Positions 47,605 to 57,200 of a stretch of 64,000 bases of DNA are shown one piece after another. Position 1 is the stretch's first letter. Each line of letters starts with the position of its first letter. The translations under genes and the position numbers were made by a program. The stretch comes from Hysterangium stoloniferum (Eukaryota > Basidiomycota > Agaricomycetes > Hysterangiales > Hysterangiaceae): positions 1 through 64,000 of the forward strand of contig WHVD01000244.1 in NCBI GenBank assembly GCA_015178975.1, in the 5' to 3' direction. The notes below the pieces were generated by a model that searched no databases, was not told where the DNA came from, and saw nothing but the letters and a program-made list of their open reading frames with translations.

Positions 47605-50051
47605 ATGTCGCCAAAGTTGAAGCACATGCATACAACTACTTCAACGAAGAAATGTGGCCATTCTATGACAAAAAATAAGCCAAAGCCGGCAAGACTGTCC
47701 GTTGCTGAGTTAAAAACGGTCAAAGACGTCTCAATGAAAGAGCACGGATTTGCCAAAACTACAAATATTAAATATAACCAACGGCTTCGTGAGGCAAGAA
47801 TGTGGTTGAAGGAGCTGGTGGAAACCGAACAATCCCCGACTATTCCTCCAGGGGCTAATGAACTAGGTTGCCACCTAGGCAGTTTTGACTGGACGCCAGG
47901 AGAGCTAGAAGGCGCTTTCAACAATATACCAACTCGGGCTTCACCTTGGATTCTTGGATTATTCATTGCATACAAGTGCTTCACCCAGAAGACTAAAGTG
48001 ACAACAGCATGGCAGATACATGCAGCATTCAAACAGGTGTGGGAAACTGTGTATGTAAAAATAAAACTACTCGTGTCTTCTTCTACTGATGTTGTATGGT
48101 ACATATATATATATAATTAGGGACCCTAACGGAAGATGGTCTGGCCCCTGGCGGTGGGATCACGAGAAAGGGACTGGTTGTGGCAATCCAGCCAATTCTC
48201 GAGATGTCGAACGCATCATTGACGCCATCAAACGGCGTGACGGAAACGAGGGAAGCCGTTCACACTCCACGGCAATGACGAAGCAGGATATGGACAAAAT
48301 AATTCAATGGTCAAATCAACTCTGTCCAGATTCGATGCTAGAAGAACTGGGGAAGCTATCCCAGGGAGAATACTGGAAGGAACTTCCCTTTGTAGTGAAG
48401 CACTTTATGATGCGTGCATTTGCTACAAGCGGATTCACCCTATGGACCCGGTGCGTCTTTGTAGCTACATATTAATAGAAGTGAAGTGCCCGCGAATTTG
48501 AACTATTTAATTTATTTCAGAAATTTCGAACTCGCCAAGCTACAGTATAAACATATCACCCTAGACCTCAAGACGAATGACGATTACAAATACGCCTACT
48601 TCAAGGTCTCTTTACTCGATAGGAAGAACTGGGCTCACCATCAAACCAGGGATGAAATTATACACGGTTAGTTCACTCTCTCTTTGAATGACCCACTCTG
48701 ATGTATATATTTTAATTTGGAAATGAATTACAAAAAAGGGCACGAATATCATATATACGAGCAGCCGGAGAATCCAAATATCGACATGCACTTCCACTTT
48801 CTTCGATGGCTCCAATTTTCCAACCAATTCATCTACCACCGTCCGCTGGAAGCGGACGACTATATTTTCCCTGCCATAGGCTCGAATGGAATTGCCCGGA
48901 TTGAGACTCCCATTCCCCACGATACCATTCAAAAATGGCTCGACGAGTTTGTTGAGGCATGCGAGATCAATTTAGGTCGAGGCCGGCTGACCACGCACTG
49001 TTTTCGCCGAGGTGGAGCGCAGTATCGTTTTATGTACGCACACTTTGGGAAGCGATGGAGTCTGGCAATCATTCAATGGTGGGGAGGGTGGGCTGAAGGA
49101 GAACACGTATGTAGGCTTTATTTTTTTAATGTTTTGGAACAGATATCTAACCAACCTCTAACTAAACCCCCTAACCCAACCCCTAACCCCACAATAATCA
49201 CAGCGGGACACCCTGATTCGGTACCTTTTGGATGAACTATACCATTATGAAGAATCACACGGCGATGCACTCCGGCCGATCTCTCACGAAGCCGATAAGT
49301 CCTTTCTCAGCGAACACGTCGAGTCACGGCCACCTTCCAAATCTGAGCTACGTGAGATGATGGTGGCACAGGCAAAAGCACTCGAAGAAAAAATCCTCAC
49401 TTCTTTAACTGCTGCCCCCATCGCCTTTGCTGCTTCAGGCGACACAAATACCGGCCACGCAGCAGCAGGGGACAATCCTGGCCCACATTCTCGAACATCC
49501 CAAATGACACCAAACGAGATCAATGCGAACGCAAACACAAAAAACCCTGCCATGCTCACCTTGCCAGAAAACCGCAGGCTGTGTATACCCTCAATCGCAC
49601 GGAAAGGCCCACTCCATTTGCGCTGGAAACAGATAATTCACGATTGGGAAAGTGCCGATCCATCCCGTGGCCATTATGTCCCACTCAAGGATTGGGATCC
49701 TGAGTGGTTGAGAGGAGAAAATCGAACGACGTTCGGCGTAAAGTACCGCCAAAGAAAGCTCGTCGCGATGGAATATATTGAAAGGCGAGTCAGGTCTCAC
49801 AGTTCATCTCCATCTATCTACAGTATCTCACTCAGTGCCGTTCCTTGCTTGATTTTCTCAATTCACCACATTCACCGTTGCGCAGATGCCAGCAAGACGA
49901 CACTGTATTTCTCACCAAATGGCCGGCCGCCCATGAAGGTCCCAAGAAATTGCTCGAAGCAATCACGGACGATCTGAAGGACAGGGAGGTCATCAAGTCG
50001 CGAAAAAGCCATAAAGGTCAAATCAAAAATAAAAATAAAAATAAAAAATAA
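47605..50051 (+). CDS. Crypton tyrosine recombinase with GCR1_C-like C-terminus, 678 aa
   Basis: Would cut and join DNA strands to excise and insert the element, acting in the nucleus. Exons are 47605-48050, 48121-48450, 48521-48666, 48739-49106, 49204-49784 and 49886-50051 (2,037 nt, in frame). Intron 3 ends in AAG and intron 5 begins with GC; the others are GT..AG. Residues about 30-150 form the N-terminal DNA-binding part (KYNQRLREARMWLKELVE). Catalytic residues are Arg259 (FTLWTRNFELAKL), His394 and Arg397 (THCFRRGGAQ), the tryptophans of IQWWGGWAEGEH, and the probable nucleophile Tyr437 (TLIRYLLDELYHYEE). Residues about 555-650 (WKQIIHDWESADPSRGHYVPLKDW .. LFLTKWPAA-like .. LLEAITDDL) match the GCR1_C-type DNA-binding domain of fungal Cryptons. 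No stop or frameshift was found. The low-complexity tail is Lys/Asn-rich. Confidence 0.85.
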
Positions 50052-50087
50052 AAATAAAAATTCATGACATGATATACGCAACAACGC

Positions 50088-50175
50088 CACCCATCGTTTG
50101 AATCATTATATTACACTAAGTCATTTCAGTCCCACCCATCGTTTCAATCATTATATTACACTAAGTCATTTCAGT
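50088..50175. repeat. 44-bp tandem duplication after the recombinase gene
   Basis: CACCCATCGTTTGAATCATT.. is repeated immediately as CACCCATCGTTTCAATCATT.., each copy ending AAGTCATTTCAGTC. One base differs early in the unit. It lies about 40 bp past the stop codon. Confidence 0.9.
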
Positions 50176-51243
50176 CTCAGTGTCAATTTTATACACCCAG
50201 TCACAAACACAAGCCGTTTCAATCCGAATTTATTTATACTATTTTAATATACGGACAAAACAATCGATTATGTACCACGACGATAAAAGTTTGGTTGAGG
50301 GGGGAAAGGGGGGCGCGCGCGCGCTCACTAAGGCAGGTTGAAGGTGGGGTTGGATTGGAGAGGAGGGCGCAGTAGCGGCAAGGGGAGCGAGTGGAGCGAG
50401 TGGAGGGGAGCGGAAGTGGAAACCCAAAAACACCAGGAGGAAGAAAAAAGGGAGAGAGATCAGTAATCGGCATAATAATCAAAGCAGATAATCACTCATC
50501 ACTGGCTGGCAAAAGCAAACGCATTTCTCATCGACAAATAGGACCAAAGAAACCGGGCGAGTTGAAGATGGGGTGTGGCTCAAGTAGTCGAGTACAGCCT
50601 GTAGAAAAGGAGACCATGTGGAGTGTGCATGGTTTGCTTAAACGAGAAAGTACGCACTAACGATGTGAACGAGAGAATGTGTGGAAAGTCTTCAGCCATC
50701 CGTGATGGAGAACCTTGGCTGCTCGGCAGACATGGTGCAATTATGTGTTCAAGTTGCTTAAACGAGAGGAGAGTTGTTTTTGGTGAAGAGTAAGCTGGCT
50801 TGGGTGAAAGCCAATATGAGTTCGTGTCATAATGTTCGAGGATGTCTGGCTCACCTGCACCTGAAGGCCCCAAGGAGAGGGAGAGGGAGGGAGAGAGAGA
50901 GAGAGAGAGCCAGGCCGAGAGAGAGAGAGAGGGAGAGGGAGAGAGCCAGGCCAAGGGAGGGAGAGAGAGGGAGAGCCGCCAGGCCGCCAAGGGAGGGAGA
51001 GAGAGGGAGAGCCGCCAGGCCGCCGAGAGAGAAGGGAGAGAGAGAGAGAGAGAGAGAGCCGCGAGAGACGGAGGGCGGTGTGTGTGGTGGGGAACGAGGG
51101 GATGAGTGAGGACGCTCACATCGGGTCCAGCAGGCCGGCCCCGAGAGCAAGACAGGACGGACAGGACGGAGGGCGGTGTGCGTAGGGGAACGAGGGGGGG
51201 TTCGTTTTTGAAACCAGGTCACGTGTGCGGGGTGGGCCGTGGC

Positions 51244-51327
51244 GGGGTGCGCCGGGTGGTCGGGTAAGGCGGCCGGCCACCTGACTCGAGCCGACTCGCG
51301 TCACCACCCGACCACGCGGCGCACCCC
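51244..51327. repeat. GC-rich inverted repeat near the Crypton right end
   Basis: The 22-base arms (51244-51265 and 51306-51327, GGGGTGCGCCGGGTGGTCGG.. and its complement) pair at 21 of 22 positions, with a 40-base GC-rich spacer. May form a stable stem. Confidence 0.8.
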
Positions 51328-51483
51328 CCCCGCGCCGCGGTAAATCTGGCGAAGTAAGTCCTTAGGTGTTATCATTTACAAAAACAAACAAACTCATATG
51401 TATTTGTAGCTTAAAGTTGCTATTAGGTAACGTATATATAGCGAATCGCATATCGCTGAGACTTAAAGTTGCTATTACATTCT

Positions 51484-52825
51484 TGAGGGTGTCCTTTTGT
51501 GTTGTGTTAATAAATTTAGTAATAAGATTTTAGAGTACATCAAAATGAGATATTTAGTCAATGGATTTGAAATGTTTCTGAAATTTAGAATTTTGCACAC
51601 TACAAAATTCATCGTGCTCTACGTGTCACTCTGGAGATAATCTGTGTACGAAGCCGCAAATCAAAGTTGCATGATTTGACTGTTACATGTTGAGCAGTGA
51701 GTGGGTGAGCACAAATATGAGCAAAGGAATTACTGGCAGGTAACTACATGTGAAGCAATAGCAGTGATACATATAGTATTATGCTAAACTGTGGGATTCA
51801 TGGTCTTGTTAGCCAAAACCGTTGTGTTTGTGTCGACAATGAGTCTCAGAATATTTACTATTAATCTCATATAGGTGTCCCCAAGTTCATTTATTGTAAT
51901 GTACAACCACTGTAGTAAGAAAATGCACTTGAATGAAGTGTTCTAGACGCTGTTATCCACTGTCAAAAACACTTTCCTTAAGTGTACAAACATTGCGCAG
52001 AATGCTGCAAATTCCCTACAATGGAATATAAATTTACAAAATCAAGTTAAATGGCCATATATCTATCGCACATTTTATCGGTGCCGAAGGATGATTGGCT
52101 TCGGAGGCAGGTCAACCTTCGGTCTGTGCTAGGAACAACTGCAAGCAAACCATAATATTAATCCCTCACCCACATGTTCGGAACTGAACATCCAACTACA
52201 GTGTAAATCGAAAATTATTAAGCCGTGGATTGTTTCAAATAGATCTATAATTCTCGTTTTCAATCGACAAATCAATCTAGCATTGCTTTTCGAGGGTTGC
52301 GGAAGGATTCTTTACGCTGCTCTGGACTGAAACTATCGTTTATTGGCTAGCGCCCATTGAAACGCATACTCGGGTTCTCCCTGGGACGCCCAGAAATATT
52401 CATCCTTTCCTTGCATCGGCAGATGTAGCCCGGGATCGGGATTTCAAGGTCAAGGGCTGTTCGTCTTACCGGGAATTCTATCTGTGACCAGGAAAATTTC
52501 ATAATACAAACTCCCACGACCATGCCCAAGAACCAAGGACTGAACAGGCAATTGGGTGAATATAAGGAACCTTTTTAGTCTCTTGTCGCTCATATTATTA
52601 TATTTACGATGGTTCGTAATCTAGAAGAGGTGTCGACATTGGCATTTTCATACAAAGTCTTCCCACGCTAGGATCCACTGTATATCTTTGTTTGCTTCTT
52701 TAGATCTGCCCGGGCACCCATGTTGCTCGTGGTGTGAGGAACCTTAAGGTGTATGTGCATGACTTAATTTTATTGTAAGACCCCACTAGGTGCCCTTAGA
52801 AAGATGATGTCTAGGATGAGTATGT
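51484..52825. other. Unit F spacer resumed after the Crypton
   Basis: AT-rich spacer and 3' gene 2 flank, co-linear with A about 3190-4610. Nothing beyond short, non-conserved ORFs. Confidence 0.5.
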
Positions 52826-53102
52826 CTAAGGTTCGGCTTTAAAGATAGCGTAATCCTTCGGTTTGAGCTTCTTACGAAGAGGAACGAGCAGAGTAGGAAT
52901 AGGCTCCAATTCGAAATAACTGCTGTAGCTAATGGGTGGCTTCCCTATTTATGCCAGCATTCGTAGACTAAACCCCCTAGCGACAGATAATAGAAATGAA
53001 ACAGTGTAATGATCGGAAATTTATCTAACCTCTCTTTACCCTCTGAGACAACGGCGGTAGACCGCTCCGTGCCAAGTCCGCCACCAGGTCCGCTCCCGTT
53101 AC
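52826..53102. mobile_element. 277-bp insertion flanked by AGTATGT
   Basis: Present only in unit F. AGTATGT occurs at 52819-52825 and 53103-53109. The insert starts CTAAGGTTCGGC and ends GCTCCCGTTAC. On the minus strand it would begin TGTAACGGGAGCGG if the flanking A is included, which is like many Ty3/gypsy LTRs. The exact ends are ambiguous because the target duplication overlaps them. No coding capacity. Confidence 0.7.
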
Positions 53103-53189
53103 AGTATGTACGGGTAGTGCAAGTCTGCAATGTGCTATAAATGCCAAGTGATTGTAAGTAATACCGTAATTAACCGATTTGTACCCCGT

Positions 53190-53770
53190 GTGCTCTCGAG
53201 TCCATTTCCACTGGATCGGGATTTAGTCCCAAGTCTTCCCGAATCAAGGTGTACACATTACCAACCGCCTCATTCAGAAGTCATTCATTAAGAATGAACT
53301 TCTGCACAAATCTCTTGATAGTCTCCTTACTGACGCCACCTTCACCCCACGCCTTCGCCAGCTCCTCCCCCATTCTCTTTGTGATATTCGTATAAGGGTT
53401 AGGAGAAGCAGAAAGTCTGCATCGGCCTCAAAAAGAAACGTACAAAAGGAATTTCCAGGTCCAACAGTCTCAATATCATCGCCCACACGTACTCGGATTC
53501 AGAAAACACTGCCAAATGTGATTCTATGGTGTTCAGAACACCGCAAGGACTTGAAATGAAGGAAGCAAGTAATCACAGACATCAACCAAAGAATGCTTCC
53601 CAGATTTCTCGAAGCCCATAACTAAATGTGCATAGACTTTCGCATCAGAGCTACTTGTGGATGGCCTTGTAGTTGAGCGTGACATAGGGGTGGTACCCGC
53701 CTCAGCCGTGACTCCTGGGGCAAGCACAGGTACGGCTTTCAGCATTTCATTTTCCGCCCCACTCACTGTC
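53190..53770 (-). pseudogene. Gene 2 region, unit F, 3' portion (split by copia)
   Basis: Carries the same minus-strand blocks as D and E, with NE followed by TGA in the last block. The copia element sits inside the NANASRPAGN..GTVSGAEN block. The 5' portion continues at 59494-59930. Confidence 0.35.
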
Positions 53771-53775
53771 CCTGT

Positions 53776-54206
53776 TGTTAATTAGTAGACAAGATTTCGA
53801 AAGGGTAGAGTCTATTTGCGAAGCTCAGTGAGTGAGTGAGTAAACTCCACTATGTATTATAGTACCTGTTTGTGAAGCTACAAGATATTTTAATGAGTAA
53901 TAGAATAATAATGAATGACTGCGCATATACCTCAGTGAGTGAGTGAGTAAACTCCACTGAGGTATATGGCGAAATATCACGACTTTTTATCTAATTTCTA
54001 ATTATTTTAGGAGAGATATTAGGAGAGTAAATAGGGGAAATTTAGATACTCGAAGTTTCTAGTCGATTGCATCATTAAGGAGAAATTCGTGATTAGGAGT
54101 TATTCCCCCCTTGACGGCACCTCAATATATGCACATATATGCACATACATTCGTCATTGTAGATTTGATTCCGATTTAGGTTTATGCGAAGACTTGATTA
54201 CTAACA
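53776..54206 (-). repeat. 3' LTR of the copia element (431 bp)
   Basis: It differs from the other LTR by a handful of substitutions and a 4-bp GTGA length change, so the insertion is fairly recent. It contains a 14-bp perfect inverted repeat, CATATACCTCAGTG (53924-53937) and CACTGAGGTATATG (53955-53968), around GTGA repeats. On the element's strand the polypurine tract GAGGGGAAG lies directly inside it (54207-54215). Confidence 0.95.
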
Positions 54207-54215
54207 CTTCCCCTC
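54207..54215 (-). promoter_or_regulatory. Polypurine tract of the copia element
   Basis: The minus strand reads GAGGGGAAG immediately before TGTTAGTAATC of the 3' LTR, four bases after the pol stop. This is the expected primer for plus-strand DNA synthesis. Confidence 0.8.
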
Positions 54216-54218
54216 AAG

Positions 54219-57200
54219 TCAAGTATTGATAAGACCGAGTTTTGATGTAAAATAGATGAGTTTTGGGCGAGGTAAAGCTTTGGTGAATATGTCTGCTGTC
54301 ATATCTTTGGTAGGACAATATGCGAGTGTAACTGTGCCATTCTCCACAATTTCATATATGAATTTGTATTGTATGTTGATGTGCTTTGTTTGTCCTTGAA
54401 ATCTGTTATTCTTCGATATGATAATAGCGGCTTGATTGTCGCAATGGAGTGTGATTGATTTTGTAAATGGATGAAAGACTTCATTCATGAATTTGCGAAT
54501 CCAGCATGCCTCTTTGATGGCATATGTGGCTGCAACGAATTCGGCCTCGGTGCTAGATAAAGTTACGAGTCTTTGTTTGTTTGAACTCCAAGAGAATGCT
54601 CCACCATTTAATAGAAAACAATAGCCTGACATCAAATGTCGATCTGGTTGTTGTCCCCAATCTGCATCTGTATATCCTGTTATTCCACTCTCGTTCCTTC
54701 CCAATATTAATTTGAAGTCTCATGTTCCCTTCAAATATTTCAGTACTCTTTTTGTTGCTTCCCAATGTACTCGTCCCGGATTCTCCATGAATTGAGATAA
54801 GATAGACACTGCGAAAGCAATATCTGGCCTTGTACCCATTGCAGCCCACATTAATGAACCAATGGCTTCGCGATAAGGAATGTTCTTCATATTTTCGCGT
54901 TCTTTTGGTGTGGTCAGACATTGTTCTTTTGATAATAATGGTTTGGGGTCCATAGGCAGTGTGATTGGAACTGCATCTTGTAAATTGAAACATTTGATGA
55001 TCAAGTTGATATATGCGGTTTGTCCGAATGAGATTGTATGCACTTTTATATCGTATTTGACCTCTATATTTAGTAACCAATGTAATTCACCCATATCCTT
55101 CATTTTAAAATGCGATTTGAATTGCTCCTTTGTTTGAATTATTCCTTCGTTTGTGTTTGCAGTGATGGTGAGATCGTCCACAGCTACTGCAATGATGATA
55201 ATACTGTGTTCCACTCGTTTGTAGAATACGGCTGGATTGGATAGTGAGCAAGTAAATCCCATTTTATTCATCACCTTGCTGAGTAGCTTGTACCATTCTC
55301 TGCCTGACTGTTTTAAACCGTATAGAGCCTTTTTCAATTTGAGTACTTTCAATGGTGGACCTTGAGGAAATCCCGGTGGTTGGTGCATATACACCGTTTC
55401 TGTAAGCTTTGCATTTAAGTATGCATTGTTGACATCCATTTGCTCTATAGGCCAACCGTTCTGGGCTGCTGTGCCTGTGATAAGCCTCAGTGAGGCCAAA
55501 CAAACAATTGGAGAAAACATCTCTTCATAGTCCGTCCCAAATACTTGTGTAAAGCCTTGAGCTACTAGTCGTGCCTTATATGTATTGATGTTTCCATTCA
55601 CATCGTGTTTTATTCTTAACGTCTATTTAGAACTGACTATATTGATTCCTTTGGGTTTGTCGACGAGTTCCCAGGTGCCTAAATCGTGTAAGGCCTTCAA
55701 CTCCTTTAAAAATGCCGGCTTCCACAATGGCCAATCATTTCCTCTCATAGCCTCTTCCACTGTAGCTGGTACACCTTCTTGAATGTTTGCAACCATCCCT
55801 ATCATTTCTAATCTCTCGTTGTCCATCCTGTCTGTAAACTCCATCCATTCCAATGGGCTATATGCGTCTGTATACGAAATGTTTTTATCAACCATAATTG
55901 GCAGCTCACTTGGACTATCTTCCCATAAAATTGAGTCTTCATCAAAACCGTTTTCGTCTTCTAATATAACACATGTAGCTTTTCCGAATTCTTCTGGTAC
56001 TTGTAGTCTTGGAGAAAATTCGATCTGACTAGAACCTGCGGTACCTTCCCCTTGTCTAAGACGGTGCATATAATCAGATGGAAATCTGGTTCTTGAACTT
56101 CGTCTCAATTGCTCTTGAGGTAAGGATTCCGTAGTTTCTGGTAGCTCTGGAATGCTAACTTGAGGCGATTCGGGCAATGGTACGTCTGTGGGCATTTGAG
56201 GAAGTATTTTGTATGTTTTGGGCTCTAGATCCCTTCCTGATACGAGTATAGGAGCCCCAGCTTGCTTGGGGAATGCCACATTTCGTTCTATGGTCACGGT
56301 TCGTTTGTCTGGCCAATATATGCGGTGACCTTCACTGTTAAAACTGTACCCGACCCAGTGGCCTTCTTTTGCCTTGGGTCCTAGTTTACCTCCCTCTGGC
56401 TCCATCCTCACATATACCATCTCTCCCCATTCTGGTAAGTCACTTAGATTTGGCTTCTTGTTATGAAGTAACTCATATGGTGTTTTTCCATCGAGAGCTG
56501 ATGTTGCAGTTCTATTCTTCAGATAAACTGCATGTTGTATGCACTCGCCCCATAGGAACTTGGGCAGATTCACAGCGATGAGCATCGATCAAGTGTGTTC
56601 GACTAATGTTCGATTTAGTCTCTCTGCGACACCATTCTGTTGGGGAGTATCGTGAACAGTTAATTGCTGGAGGGTTCCGCGTGAGGATAGATAATCTTTA
56701 AACTCATTGCATGTATATTCGCCCCCATTGTCTGATTGTAACTTCTTAATTGTAGTGTCTCTTTGTTGATTTAAAAATGCCTCGTATGCTTTGTACTTTT
56801 GGAATGCTTCTCCCTTTGTTTTCATCAGGTAGGTTTTTGTTTCCCTTGTGAAATCATCAGTAAATGATATATACCATCTACAACCTCCGATGGTTTGAAC
56901 TTCAGATGGCCCCCATACATTGGTGTGTATCTTCTGGCCTTGAGATTTGGCTCATTCTGATTTCCGAACCTTTGGAATTGGTTCTTGAGTAATCTTTCCT
57001 TTGATACAGGCTTCACAAAACTCGATAGGCTTCGAGTGATCTAACGTAATTCCTTCGATTGTCCCATTTTCGACCATTCGCTTCGCAGCAGCTGGTGCTA
57101 TGTGTCCCATACGTGTATGCAGCTCGTTTATTGTCATTGTAGTGTAGGCGTCATTTTGTAGATTATTGGTCTCATGGATAATATAGCTTCTTTGATATAG

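Larger units (their letters stand above)
43990..51477 (+). mobile_element. Crypton-like tyrosine-recombinase element, ~7.5 kb
   Basis: Interrupts unit F between CATTCT (43984-43989) and a second CATTCT (51478-51483). The empty site reads CCCATTCTTAAAGG in B. The element carries a spliced tyrosine recombinase (47605-50051) and GC-rich ends rich in GTAAATC/GATTTAC words. A 22-bp direct repeat (AGCGAATCGCATATCGCTGA plus two bases) lies near both ends (44130-44151 and 51440-51461); on the left it is the core of a hairpin. The lack of long terminal inverted repeats and of DDE or reverse-transcriptase genes fits a Crypton, in which direct repeats come from recombination of a circular form. The size is large for a Crypton. 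Confidence 0.8.
50052..51477. other. Crypton 3' non-coding part
   Basis: Contains an AAAAAT-rich tract after the stop, a 44-bp direct duplication (50088-50175), a run of GC alternations near 50310, a long (GA)n/(AG)n purine tract (50870-51070), a GC-rich inverted repeat (51244-51327), the GTAAATCT word near 51340 and a duplicated CTTAAAGTTGCTATTA (51410-51425 and 51462-51477). Frames in the purine tract are compositional. Confidence 0.6.

Noticed and set aside
47550..48104. 184-aa minus-strand ORF
   Set aside because: It is antisense to the recombinase first exon, which has matching family motifs and splice sites.
49145..49195. True telomere
   Set aside because: Only a few degenerate CCCTAA words inside an intron, with coding sequence on both sides.
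50774..51222. Arg/Glu-rich and Leu/Ser-rich frames as proteins
   Set aside because: They come from the GA/AG purine tract and have no complex sequence.
52826..53102. SINE or tRNA-derived element
   Set aside because: No A/B boxes or poly-A tail found. An LTR remnant fits the ends better.
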